Virus record (IMG/VR): IMGVR_UViG_3300046007_013221
Location: 1-25,598 of that record
DNA from: a virus
DNA length: 25,598 nucleotides
Direction: 5' to 3' (one strand)
The stretch's first letter is position 1; each line of letters opens with the position of its first letter. Under the pieces are notes generated by a model. That model saw nothing but the letters and a program-made list of their open reading frames with translations, ran no database searches and was not told the origin of the DNA. Of the stretch, positions 5,080 through 13,344 are shown one piece after another. The translations under genes were made by a program, and so were the position numbers.

Positions 5080-5873
5080 GTATTTTGCTGTACCGAAGAG
5101 TTTTCAGTTATTCTACCAAGATAAGGATCATAATTCATATAATCTTTAATATCAATTTGAGCACCTTGCTGTTGCCAATAATTCAATAATGCATCATGAG
5201 GTGCTTTATGAAAGATTCCAAGATGTTCTGGATGAATCGCAGAACCCATTTCAAGATTATAAAGAAAAAGAGGAATAGTGTAAGTTTTACCAGTTTCTAG
5301 GATAGTATCTTCTGATACTGCTCGCGGTTTTACACCGTTATCAAGTTTATACTTATCCCCACGAATATGGTGTTTCATCATTTTTGCCGCATGATGACGA
5401 CTAATCAAATAAATTGCTGCAGAAAAATCATTAATAAACTTTAAATGCAATTTAACATGAATATCTCCAGTACAAATTGTAGTTAATTGAACACAATCCC
5501 AATCGTAAGGAACTTCAGCAAAAAAATCCGTCCAGGTAAAATTCCAATATTTTACAATATCAAAATTCACATCATCCTCAAGGATGAGGCAATAATCATC
5601 ATCACTATTCTCATAAAAATGCTTAATTGCCTTTAGATGGGACATACAGCATCCCAATTCATTTTGACTTACATTATCAGGAATTCTACCTTTCAAATAA
5701 AGAGACACATCATCATCTCTTCCATCATACCCAGAGATACGAATATGATTTTCAATTTCCCAATACTTAAATTGATTTTCCATATACTCCCGACGATGAG
5801 TATCTGCATCAAGATTGATCCAGTAAATATATGGAATACCGTTAAGTTTATATACTGATTTATTCCTGTCCAT
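5076..5873 (-). CDS. Glycosyltransferase family 25 (LPS-type)
   Basis: A 265-residue GT25 enzyme, the family that adds galactose or glucose to lipooligosaccharides. Landmarks in order: YWINLDADTHRREYM near the N terminus (family motif INLD..RR), NELGCCMSH at 71-79, and the metal-binding acidic motif LILEDDVNF (E99-D100-D101). The C-terminal region has the expected late SEDTILE acidic motif. Last gene of the long sugar cluster; its start lies inside the end of the preceding glycosyltransferase gene (14-base overlap). Acts on the cytoplasmic side of the membrane. Acceptor and donor cannot be told from sequence. Confidence 0.87.
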   Translation of the reverse strand: MDRNKSVYKLNGIPYIYWINLDADTHRREYMENQFKYWEIENHIRISGYDGRDDDVSLYLKGRIPDNVSQNELGCCMSHLKAIKHFYENSDDDYCLILEDDVNFDIVKYWNFTWTDFFAEVPYDWDCVQLTTICTGDIHVKLHLKFINDFSAAIYLISRHHAAKMMKHHIRGDKYKLDNGVKPRAVSEDTILETGKTYTIPLFLYNLEMGSAIHPEHLGIFHKAPHDALLNYWQQQGAQIDIKDYMNYDPYLGRITENSSVQQNT

Positions 5874-6825
5874 TGATTATCTTTTTTATATAAGGAAGAT
5901 GATATGATTGGAGGATATTTTTCCAATCAAAAGTTTGAGAATACTTTAAAATATTTTCTCTATTTTGTAAAGATATTTCCCTATTTTGAATTATACATTT
6001 TTCAACATATTCAATATCTTCAATTTTATTTTCAGGAATAACCGTAATGTACTCTTTAGAAAGATCTAAATTTGCAGTTGACCATTCCGAAATGACGAGT
6101 CCTAGTCCAGCAGATAATGCTTCCATACAAACTAGAGGATGTGCTTCACCATCAGAAAGAAGAACTAAATTACCATACTCAGTAAGGTTTTGATAGAGTT
6201 TTTCTTTAGTCCATTCGCCAAGATAATTTTTTGAATTCTCATCAAATCTTCCGTTAGCAGTAGAGTCAATATTTCCTGCATAATAAAGTGAATCAATATT
6301 TTGAAATAACCATTGACGTTTTCTATGATCCACTTTAGCTAGATAAATGCTTCGGTCTCCATGTTTTGGGGATAATGTTTTTCTAAATTTATTAAAGTTA
6401 ACTCCATTAGGAGTAACAAAAAGTTTTTCCTGAGGTATGTTGGAAACTGTTTTATAAACTTCATTAATGCCTTCAGAAAGACCAAAAACATTTGGTTTAA
6501 TTTGCCCAAACAAATCAAAAACCCGATGCTTATATGGGCCCATTTTACCTGGTTGCTCAATATAAGCAAAATGCGTTGTTACTGCACATGGATACTGAAT
6601 ATAAGGAACTAAGAATACATAGTCATCATATTGAATATGAACAAAATCAGGAGTAAACTGATTAATTAAATTAATAATTTCTCGTAGATCTGTTGTATTG
6701 ATGATTTGAACTTCATGTCCCAATTCTTTTAGGGACAGATACATATCCCAAACTACCATCTCTACAGCACCCCACCCAGTCGGTGGTATTTGAGTATATC
6801 CTGGACCAATAATTGTTATTTTCAT
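5860..6825 (-). CDS. GT4-like glycosyltransferase (copy A of a tandem pair)
   Basis: A 321-residue GT-B fold retaining glycosyltransferase. The N-terminal half has MKITIIGPGYTQIPPTGWGA (glycine-rich acceptor domain, GWGAVE at 17-22). The C-terminal half has TPNGVNFNKF at 138-147, a basic donor-phosphate motif KVDHRKRQ at 164-171, and E227-x7-E235 in DGEAHPLVCMEALSAG, the classical nucleotide-sugar motif. It is about 50 residues shorter than many GT4 enzymes. Paralogue of the gene directly upstream (6822-7790), with shared IGPG, GWGAVE, RSIYLAK, NYLGEW and LLSDGE motifs. Starts overlap by 4 bases (ATGA-type coupling). Sugar specificity unknown. Confidence 0.85.
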   Translation of the reverse strand: MKITIIGPGYTQIPPTGWGAVEMVVWDMYLSLKELGHEVQIINTTDLREIINLINQFTPDFVHIQYDDYVFLVPYIQYPCAVTTHFAYIEQPGKMGPYKHRVFDLFGQIKPNVFGLSEGINEVYKTVSNIPQEKLFVTPNGVNFNKFRKTLSPKHGDRSIYLAKVDHRKRQWLFQNIDSLYYAGNIDSTANGRFDENSKNYLGEWTKEKLYQNLTEYGNLVLLSDGEAHPLVCMEALSAGLGLVISEWSTANLDLSKEYITVIPENKIEDIEYVEKCIIQNREISLQNRENILKYSQTFDWKNILQSYHLPYIKKIINGQE

Positions 6826-7790
6826 AGTAAATCTTTTATATTTTTCTCATAGATTCTAACAAGTTTTTCCCAAGACCAATTCTCTACTCCATATTCGCGG
6901 ATCTTATCTCTCATTGTTAATGAAATATCTCTATTCTCCTTTATTTTTCTCTCAACATAATCAAGATCTTCCCACTTATCATCGTCAATAATAGTTACAA
7001 AAGGAAGAGATGGGTCTAATTCGTGAGATGCCCATTTGGAAACAACTACTCCAAGACCAGCCATGAATGCCTCTTTAATAACAAGAGGGGAACCATTCTC
7101 ACCGTCAGACAATAGTATTAGGTTTGCATAATCAGTAAGATGGTTCAGTTTATAATCATGTTCCCACTCACCAAGATAGTTGGGATGATTTTTTTTAAAT
7201 GGAGTTGATGTTGTAAAGTGACCTACGAAATCAATACTATTAATTGTTTGATAGATATACTGTCGTTTTCTAAGTTCAATCTTTGCAAGATAAATCGATC
7301 TATCTGGAATTAGGCAATCAATGTTAAAATTGATTTCCTTATGATTAGCTCCATTCTTACAAATACGAAGAAATTTTGGATCAGCTCCAGCAGATAAAAA
7401 AGCATTATAGTCTTTCTCAGAAATACAAAAATTATAATACTTCTTATTATTCGTTAAAAACTCAAATACAGGAGCATATCCATACATTTTATGAATTTCT
7501 GGCCTTTCAATATAAGCATGATGACTACTTATTGATATTTTTGCTTTTGGTTGAACTTTACTAACTCTATCCAGTATTGGATAAAACATATCATAATGGA
7601 GATGAATAAAATCATATTCATCTTTTTTAAGTTCATCAATAATATCATCATAATCTGGAGTATTAATAATAGTTCCAGTATGTCCTAGTTCACCTAGTTC
7701 TTTTGCATACTCCCATACTAAAATTTCAACTGCCCCCCATCCATTGGGAGGGATTGGCAAAATACCAGGACCAATAAATGCTATATTCAT
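6822..7790 (-). CDS. GT4-like glycosyltransferase (copy B of a tandem pair)
   Basis: A 322-residue paralogue of the following gene, same length and domain order: MNIAFIGPGILPIPPNGWGA at the N terminus, CKNGANHKEINF in place of the PNGV motif, KIELRKRQYIY as the basic motif at 170-180, and an acidic region DGENGSPLVIKEAFMAGLG. Here the two Glu are separated by eight residues (E231, E240), not seven as in copy A, so nucleotide-sugar binding may differ. Likely acts in the same glycan pathway with a different donor or linkage. Separated by nine bases from the GT6 gene upstream. Confidence 0.84.
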   Translation of the reverse strand: MNIAFIGPGILPIPPNGWGAVEILVWEYAKELGELGHTGTIINTPDYDDIIDELKKDEYDFIHLHYDMFYPILDRVSKVQPKAKISISSHHAYIERPEIHKMYGYAPVFEFLTNNKKYYNFCISEKDYNAFLSAGADPKFLRICKNGANHKEINFNIDCLIPDRSIYLAKIELRKRQYIYQTINSIDFVGHFTTSTPFKKNHPNYLGEWEHDYKLNHLTDYANLILLSDGENGSPLVIKEAFMAGLGVVVSKWASHELDPSLPFVTIIDDDKWEDLDYVERKIKENRDISLTMRDKIREYGVENWSWEKLVRIYEKNIKDLL

Positions 7791-7799
7791 TTTGTTAAA

Positions 7800-8528
7800 T
7801 CACCACTCGTTGTTTCCTAAAGACTTATTATTTTTTACCAAATGAACTATTTTCTTGGGGAAATTACAATAATTTTCAAAAAGTTCAGGGAAAGCAAAGG
7901 AGGGATGTAAAGTTTTAGTTTCCTCCCTGTGCATTAAAAACCACTTGTTCATATAACTTTCTTCATAGTATCTTGCCTGAACTCCATTATTAACATCATC
8001 CTTTGTCCAATTATCAATCTCCCTCATCATATCAAATACATAAGGAATTTTTCCTCCCCATAAACACCCTTGCCAATAGATATCCATATCCAGAATATCT
8101 TTGACACACGCATTTGATTCTGGATTAATATCGTAACATCCTGGGTATTGATCATGAGGGCCAAATCCAACAAAGTGACACGGATGATGAACTCCAATAT
8201 ACTTCTTAGTTTCATCAAAAACTTCATCATATTCAATTTTATCGTAGACTTTCATATCAGCATCAACTGATAACATCCATTGACAATCTTGAACAAAATC
8301 TTCTATCTTTAAAATTTCCTCAAATGTCATATTAAATGTTGTAGGAAATCCATAATCTGGGATTTTCATAGTAACAACATTTGATGGCGAATTGATTAAT
8401 TCGCCATCAGTAAAAATAAAATACTTTTTTTCTACATTCGGTAAAAAGTTTTCTTCGAGAGAAAAATACCACGCGGGAAGAAACTCAATATATTTCTGAG
8501 TTCCCCAAAAAGTTAGGGCTATTTTCAT
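7800..8528 (-). CDS. GT6-family (ABO blood-group-type) glycosyltransferase
   Basis: A 242-residue protein resembling family 6 retaining alpha-1,3-Gal/GalNAc transferases. Motifs in family order: YFIFTDGE at about 36-43, a metal-binding DxD as D89-A90-D91 (WMLSVDADMKV), HHP then GCYDINPESNACV at 130-142, YWQGCLWGGK at 151-160, and YYEESYMNKWFLMHR, where E190 matches the catalytic Glu of the vertebrate HDESHLNKY motif. It is catalytic-domain only, without the N-terminal anchor of vertebrate members. Many bacterial GT6 proteins replace DxD by NxN, whereas this one keeps DxD; I recall the same for a GT6 in cyanophage P-SSM2. Vertebrate GT6 enzymes act on galactose, often fucosylated, and fucosylation genes lie nearby. 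Confidence 0.85.
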   Translation of the reverse strand: MKIALTFWGTQKYIEFLPAWYFSLEENFLPNVEKKYFIFTDGELINSPSNVVTMKIPDYGFPTTFNMTFEEILKIEDFVQDCQWMLSVDADMKVYDKIEYDEVFDETKKYIGVHHPCHFVGFGPHDQYPGCYDINPESNACVKDILDMDIYWQGCLWGGKIPYVFDMMREIDNWTKDDVNNGVQARYYEESYMNKWFLMHREETKTLHPSFAFPELFENYCNFPKKIVHLVKNNKSLGNNEW

Positions 8529-9313
8529 ATCAATTTATGTCTAGGAAACCAATCGAAATTTTTACAAACTCTAGAATTTTCTACATGCAAATATGTTTTC
8601 AATTCTTTTTGATTAAATTTTAACAATAAACTACCATTTGAACAAATTATACTTATAATTTCTTTAATTGTCAAACTTTGAGATCCCACAATAAACATTT
8701 GATGTTTTATAATGTTTTCTTTTTCAAGACATTTAAGAATTAAATCAACTAAATCATCTATATGAATAATATCAACTCTTGTATCCAAATTTGTATAAAT
8801 CTCTGTTACATTATCAGTATTCAAATTTTTAATTAATTTATCCACTAGTCCATTAATCCTAGTATCTTTAATACACTTTGCACCCCAAACATTAGAAACT
8901 CTAAATGTAACCGTATCACAGTCCAAATCTTTCAAAATATTTTCAACAAGAAGTTTTGTTTCTCCATATAAAGTTGTTGGCTTTGGTGGCATTTCTTCAG
9001 TTACAGTCCTCTCATATCCTTTATAAAAATCCCCAGCCGAAGAAAGAAAAATAATTTTTCCGTTTGGATTTTTTTGTAGGTAATAATCAAAAAGTTTTTT
9101 ACTATTAATTACATCATTCTTTAATGACTCCTCCAAACAACTATAATTAGTTCTAGTTGTAGAAGACCAAGCTAAATGAATTAAACATGATTTTTCATGA
9201 GATTCAAAAACATCTTTCACCTCATCCCGATAAGATACTTTTTTAATAGGACCCTTATAAATTTCACAAAATTTAGTGCCTATTAATCCATTTGCACCGG
9301 TAACATAAATCAT
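8525..9313 (-). CDS. NAD(P)-dependent sugar epimerase/dehydratase (extended SDR)
   Basis: A 262-residue extended short-chain dehydrogenase. The Rossmann motif TGANGLIG is at residues 5-12 and the catalytic Y116-x3-K120 is in LYGETK. SSAGDFY supplies the usual catalytic Ser region, and VDIIHIDDLVDLIL is the conserved substrate-domain motif. It probably interconverts or dehydrates a nucleotide sugar, but substrate cannot be assigned. The frame is open to a TTG at 9328, but ATG 9311-9313 overlaps the preceding stop (ATGA) and starts immediately before the Rossmann strand, so it is preferred. Its stop overlaps the GT6 start. Confidence 0.82.
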   Translation of the reverse strand: MIYVTGANGLIGTKFCEIYKGPIKKVSYRDEVKDVFESHEKSCLIHLAWSSTTRTNYSCLEESLKNDVINSKKLFDYYLQKNPNGKIIFLSSAGDFYKGYERTVTEEMPPKPTTLYGETKLLVENILKDLDCDTVTFRVSNVWGAKCIKDTRINGLVDKLIKNLNTDNVTEIYTNLDTRVDIIHIDDLVDLILKCLEKENIIKHQMFIVGSQSLTIKEIISIICSNGSLLLKFNQKELKTYLHVENSRVCKNFDWFPRHKLI

Positions 9314-10137
9314 TCTACTACAATCCAATTTTTAGGAAGAATATCACAAGTATTTAAATGCGAATTATTTGGGCCAAACCATTTTTTAGGGTTCGGACTA
9401 TAAACTGTTTTATTTACGTTTTTAGAAAGCCATGCGCCCCACCAAGAAAAAGATGAATTGGCAATAATAAAATCAGTACAAAGACTCATCAAACAAAGAT
9501 CAATATATCCAGAATTTTTTTCGGATATCAAAAACCTATCACTAGAAAATATTTCTTGATTTTTACACCATTCTGTATCATCAGAAAAAACAATCACCGG
9601 AAGGTCTGCGGAAAAATTAGATAAAGTCTTTTCATAATATTCTAAATTAAGATTAGTATGATTTTCTGAATTTGTCAAATAATCAGTTCTTCTAACATGC
9701 AAGGATATGATCCTATCACTAGAAATAGAATCGATCATTTCTTTGCATGAATTTAATATTTCACTTTTAAATGTAAAGTCTTTTCGTATAGTATCCTCAA
9801 CATTCTTAAAGTATTTTTCTGTCTGGAAAAACCCATACAAGGAAACCCAATTGGGACAATTATTAAATAGGTTTTCATTGAAGTTATGGTTATCTTCAGA
9901 AACAATAGGTCTGTTTTGATCTATGAACTGAATATTTAAAGCAGACACACTACCCATCTCAAAACAATCAAAAAGTTCAGTTCTTAGCATATTACCAATT
10001 CCATCATTAACTGAATCAGTATAATATGGAAGACAAAAATTACAATCTCTATTATGTGATATACCCCTCAAAGCCGCATATTGAAACATTTGGTTTCCCA
10101 AACGTCCAAGTCTTCCTAAGTGATTAAAACCTATCAT
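9310..10137 (-). CDS. GT11 fucosyltransferase (alpha-1,2 type)
   Basis: A 275-residue inverting GT11 enzyme expected to transfer L-fucose from GDP-fucose to a galactose-containing acceptor. Motifs: LGNQMFQYAAL at 13-23, the GDP-fucose-binding HVRRTDYL at 147-154, VFSDDTEWC at 183-191, and IANSSFSWWGAWLS at 225-238, then PKKWFG near the C terminus. All four GT11 signature regions are intact and length is normal for bacterial members. Four-base overlaps with both neighbours. It sits near a GDP-fucose-synthase-like reductase and a GT6 gene, as if making a blood-group-like branch. Confidence 0.92.
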   Translation of the reverse strand: MIGFNHLGRLGRLGNQMFQYAALRGISHNRDCNFCLPYYTDSVNDGIGNMLRTELFDCFEMGSVSALNIQFIDQNRPIVSEDNHNFNENLFNNCPNWVSLYGFFQTEKYFKNVEDTIRKDFTFKSEILNSCKEMIDSISSDRIISLHVRRTDYLTNSENHTNLNLEYYEKTLSNFSADLPVIVFSDDTEWCKNQEIFSSDRFLISEKNSGYIDLCLMSLCTDFIIANSSFSWWGAWLSKNVNKTVYSPNPKKWFGPNNSHLNTCDILPKNWIVVE

Positions 10138-10943
10138 TTTGCAAGCTCCTGTATAAATTCATAATCCCGATGTAAATTTGCATAATTCTCAAATGCTAAG
10201 AAAAGATCTAGATGATTTTTGTAAACATACGCCATAGCGTTTTGCTCATTGTTTATCACATTATTGGATATCATTTTTTTCTGCAATACATCATCTATTA
10301 AATTACAGAACTTAGTTAGAACTTGACCACCACCACCCCAAAGACCTGCCATAACCCATGTTCTTGCATCCCAAAAATATTCTTCTGTACACACATCTGC
10401 ATTAACAAGATCAGGATAATAAGACATTGATGTTTGAATTATAACTTTGTCCTTATTTTCATTCATTGAATATAATCCATTTTTTGATGGGTAATGATTA
10501 TTAAGATCATCACTATCAAAAAATCTAGAAAGACCAGCATCCATCCACATAAAAAGATCTGTATTAAAGTAATTTTCTTTGATTACTTTTTTAACCCATT
10601 GAAATTTAGAAAATATAATTACATTATACAATGGATTTTTACATTCAACTCTATTGGGAGCACCAATCTTATTTTTAAAATCTACAGACTCTAAAATTGC
10701 TTTTATTTTTTCATTTAGAAAGTAGTACGGAACTTCATCAATTTCTTGTTCCACAATTTTTGTAGGGAGATTATTTCGATATTTCTCAACAAATGAAACT
10801 AAACTCTTGGAGACAAAGATTACCATTGGAGATGGAATCTTCAAAGTTTGAGAGAACCAAGAAAGATACTCATCGAAAGTTCTGCCATCCCCATTAGTCT
10901 CTCGGTTTATATCATATAGTGCAGTAACTAAAGTGATAGACAT
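10134..10943 (-). CDS. HtrL/YibB-like protein, probable glycosyltransferase
   Basis: A 269-residue protein resembling the HtrL/YibB/WlaTC family found in LPS and capsule loci. It begins MSITLVTALYDINRE, carries FMWMDAGLSRFF at 131-142 (the conserved W-x-D-x-G motif, likely metal/nucleotide-sugar binding) and VMAGLWGGGG near 197-206, then a C-terminal NEQNAMAYVY segment resembling the late acidic motif of GT-A enzymes. No signal peptide or membrane segment. Five bases downstream of the fucose-synthase-like gene and overlapping the GT11 start. A glycosyltransferase role is inferred from fold-like motifs and context; the sugar is unknown. Confidence 0.75.
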   Translation of the reverse strand: MSITLVTALYDINRETNGDGRTFDEYLSWFSQTLKIPSPMVIFVSKSLVSFVEKYRNNLPTKIVEQEIDEVPYYFLNEKIKAILESVDFKNKIGAPNRVECKNPLYNVIIFSKFQWVKKVIKENYFNTDLFMWMDAGLSRFFDSDDLNNHYPSKNGLYSMNENKDKVIIQTSMSYYPDLVNADVCTEEYFWDARTWVMAGLWGGGGQVLTKFCNLIDDVLQKKMISNNVINNEQNAMAYVYKNHLDLFLAFENYANLHRDYEFIQELAK

Positions 10944-10948
10944 AAAAT

Positions 10949-11839
10949 TTAAATATCAATTTTTATAGTATTTTTATACCAATCTATTGTTTTCTTTATT
11001 CCCATTCGAAGGTCTGTAAAGGTAAAATCGCCAATAATGCTTTTTAGTTTTGTATTATCGACGATTTTTACTTGTTCACCAATTACTTTATTAGAATCAA
11101 AGATAACGTTATTCTTAAAATCAAGATTTTCCATGATAGCATCAACAATATCTAAAATTGAAATTGACTTATCAGATGAAACAATTATTGGATCTTTTAT
11201 ATCTTTATTAAAAATAATCTCATCTAAGATTTGATTTAGATCTTCAACATACAAATAATTACGAAAAACTTTTCCATTACCGTAAAGATGAACGTCGGTA
11301 TTTTCCTGAATTGCTTTATAAAAACGATAAATCAAATTATGTATGACTGTTCCATCTTGATGAAATTTACCATAAGGACCATAAGTATTACCAAGATATA
11401 TTGACTTATAATTTAAATCATAGTCTAATTGATATGCTTTACAAAGACCAACACATATTTTTTTAGAGTATGCATACCCAAAAATATTTTCGTTGACTTC
11501 CCCATGTATTGATTTTTCAGTAAATGGTGAAGGGTGATTGGGATCAAAAGAGGTGATGGTAGAAAGCATTAATAAATTTTCTACACCAGTTTCTCTACAT
11601 GCTTTAATAATATTAAGATCGCTTATTATATTATTCTCAATATATTGACTGTGGTTTTTTAACATCTCAACAGCAGATCCATGTTTTGATGCTGTATGAA
11701 TTACCGTCGTTGGGGAATATTTTTTGAAAGATTGTATGACGGAATTATAATCCGTAAGATCACAATCAAATCTAGATAACTTCACATCAGAAGAGATATT
11801 ACTTCCAATAAATCCATTACCACCAGTTAAGAGTTTCAT
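10949..11839 (-). CDS. GDP-L-fucose synthase-like epimerase/reductase
   Basis: A 296-residue extended SDR similar in pattern to GDP-4-keto-6-deoxymannose epimerase/reductase (Fcl/WcaG). It has GGNGFIG at 6-12, the triad Ser region MLSTITSF, Y122-x3-K126 (GYAYSKK), IYLGNTYGPYGKFH at 147-160 (Fcl-type NLYGP..NFH), and FRNYLYVEDL, the R-x-FLYVDD region. The nearby GT11 enzymes would need GDP-fucose. The partner Gmd (GDP-mannose dehydratase) is not in this window, so the host or another phage locus would have to supply it. Other 6-deoxy-sugar reductases remain possible. Four-base overlap with the gene upstream. Confidence 0.75.
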   Translation of the reverse strand: MKLLTGGNGFIGSNISSDVKLSRFDCDLTDYNSVIQSFKKYSPTTVIHTASKHGSAVEMLKNHSQYIENNIISDLNIIKACRETGVENLLMLSTITSFDPNHPSPFTEKSIHGEVNENIFGYAYSKKICVGLCKAYQLDYDLNYKSIYLGNTYGPYGKFHQDGTVIHNLIYRFYKAIQENTDVHLYGNGKVFRNYLYVEDLNQILDEIIFNKDIKDPIIVSSDKSISILDIVDAIMENLDFKNNVIFDSNKVIGEQVKIVDNTKLKSIIGDFTFTDLRMGIKKTIDWYKNTIKIDI

Positions 11840-12555
11840 TTATTTTTTATTGCAATGTATCTGTCTTCATCATCAACCCACAAATTGGGTCCTTTTTCTG
11901 TTGGTATTAAATCACCAGTCCAAGGATAGTATATTTCACTTGCATTTGAAAGAAATGCTGCCCACCAACAATATGTTGAAGGAGTTAAAAGAATTTTATT
12001 GGCAGACATAATCAAAGCAAATTGTTCTAGGATGGAATATTTGGCTTTGATAACCTCAACACCCAAAGAATTCATGAAATCAAAAAATGGATCATCAAAC
12101 GTATCAGTACAAAGAATAATTCTATTATAACTCACTTTTTCAAAAACTTCAATAAAAAATTCTTTAGGTGGGCACATTGAAGTTGGATACCCATTCCACC
12201 CTCTACGAATTGAAACCACGAAGTCATCAGGCAAAACTTCAATTGGGGAATTAACATCTAATTGAAACCATTCTTTAACTTTTTGTTTATGATTTTTAAT
12301 ATACTCATAACGTTGAACATAACCAGACATTTCAATTCTGCAGTTAGAATCTATTTCTTCCAGATTAATATAATGTCCATGAATGGTAATAACTGGTTCA
12401 GAAAAAACATTCCCATCGATTTTTTCCAAGGTTTTTGGAAATCCAGGAATTGAATAGCAATCTAACTTTAGATTATTTTCTTCAGCAATTACGCGAGAAA
12501 AAGCGTATTGCCACATATTATTACCAAGAGTACCTAACCTGTTTACTTGAATCAT
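11836..12555 (-). CDS. Divergent GT11-like fucosyltransferase
   Basis: A 239-residue protein with the GT11 plan in shorter, altered form: LGTLGNNMWQYAFSR at 7-21 (family LGNQMFQYA), VSIRRGWNGYP at 114-124 in the place of HxRRxDY, ILCTDTFDDPFF near 147-158, and LTPSTYCWWAAFLS at 190-203 (family ANSSFSWWGAWL). The usual His before RR is Ile and the Asp after it is replaced by Gly/Trp, so donor binding may differ from true fucosyltransferases. Start overlaps the Ugd-like stop by one base (TAATG). Likely a glycosyltransferase; fucose specificity is uncertain. Confidence 0.72.
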   Translation of the reverse strand: MIQVNRLGTLGNNMWQYAFSRVIAEENNLKLDCYSIPGFPKTLEKIDGNVFSEPVITIHGHYINLEEIDSNCRIEMSGYVQRYEYIKNHKQKVKEWFQLDVNSPIEVLPDDFVVSIRRGWNGYPTSMCPPKEFFIEVFEKVSYNRIILCTDTFDDPFFDFMNSLGVEVIKAKYSILEQFALIMSANKILLTPSTYCWWAAFLSNASEIYYPWTGDLIPTEKGPNLWVDDEDRYIAIKNK

Positions 12556-13331
12556 TACTTCCGATCACGATGAACACCATTCAGTTGATTTATAAACTTG
12601 ACTAGTGGACTTTGAGAAAATTGCTCCAATTCATAATTATCCTTAATGAAGCAGTGACCTCCCCAACCAAATTCACCATCCCATCCAGGAACTTGAGTGT
12701 GTGATGTTCCAATACGCTCATCCATTCCAGTCATCAATCTAAATTCATCAAATGTTGAATTGCAACCAAGATCTTGATGAATCTTATAAAGTTCATTATA
12801 AACTGTTACTTTTGTTGCTAGGAAGAAATTTTCTGCATATTTAATTAGAGCGGCGGTACGAATATCGGTGATGCCAACTCTATCATTATTCAATTTACTC
12901 AAACGAGAAACAAATATGTCAGCAACAATTCTCGCTGCTTCTTTTTCGCCACCAATAATACAGAAGTTTTGATTTTGAAACTTTTCAATATTATGAAGAG
13001 AATCAAGATATTCTGGACTATGAAGAACTCTAATATTTTGATACTTCTTCTCAGCAGAATGATAATAATCTGGAGTAGAAGTTGATTTGCAACATATTGG
13101 AGTGTTGTTTCCAATATGTACATTTACCTGAGCAAGGATCATGTCCAACAAACCATAATTATTGCCCTTAGGAGTATCTACACATACAAATACTACATCA
13201 AACTTTTCACCTTCATAATTAGAAATAACATCATCGCTTAATTTAGGGTCAATAATTACTTTCTCTTCATCAGAAAATATAGAAGCCACAGCTGATCCAA
13301 CATATCCGTGCCCAACAATCATTACTTTCAT
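12555..13331 (-). CDS. Short UDP-glucose/GDP-mannose dehydrogenase-like protein
   Basis: A 258-residue member of the nucleotide-sugar 6-dehydrogenase superfamily. N-terminal NAD motif VGHGYVG at 6-12, HSPEYLD at 104-110, the central-helix Lys (K164 in LIKYAENFFLATK), and the catalytic Cys C227 in WGGHCFIKDN are present. It ends about 30 residues after the Cys, whereas full enzymes have roughly 390-440 residues with a C-terminal nucleotide-binding domain. It might be a natural minimal form, use a different substrate, or be a degenerate copy. A fuller relative lies at 18480-19646 in the same cluster. Forms dehydrogenated sugar such as a uronic acid if active. Confidence 0.78.
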   Translation of the reverse strand: MKVMIVGHGYVGSAVASIFSDEEKVIIDPKLSDDVISNYEGEKFDVVFVCVDTPKGNNYGLLDMILAQVNVHIGNNTPICCKSTSTPDYYHSAEKKYQNIRVLHSPEYLDSLHNIEKFQNQNFCIIGGEKEAARIVADIFVSRLSKLNNDRVGITDIRTAALIKYAENFFLATKVTVYNELYKIHQDLGCNSTFDEFRLMTGMDERIGTSHTQVPGWDGEFGWGGHCFIKDNYELEQFSQSPLVKFINQLNGVHRDRK

Positions 13332-13344
13332 TTTTACTTTCCAG

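Noticed and set aside
3486-5189. Long rightward open frames opposite the porin gene
   Set aside because: Antisense shadows: the leftward porin has signal peptide, SLH and barrel features, while these frames have no recognisable pattern or promoter.
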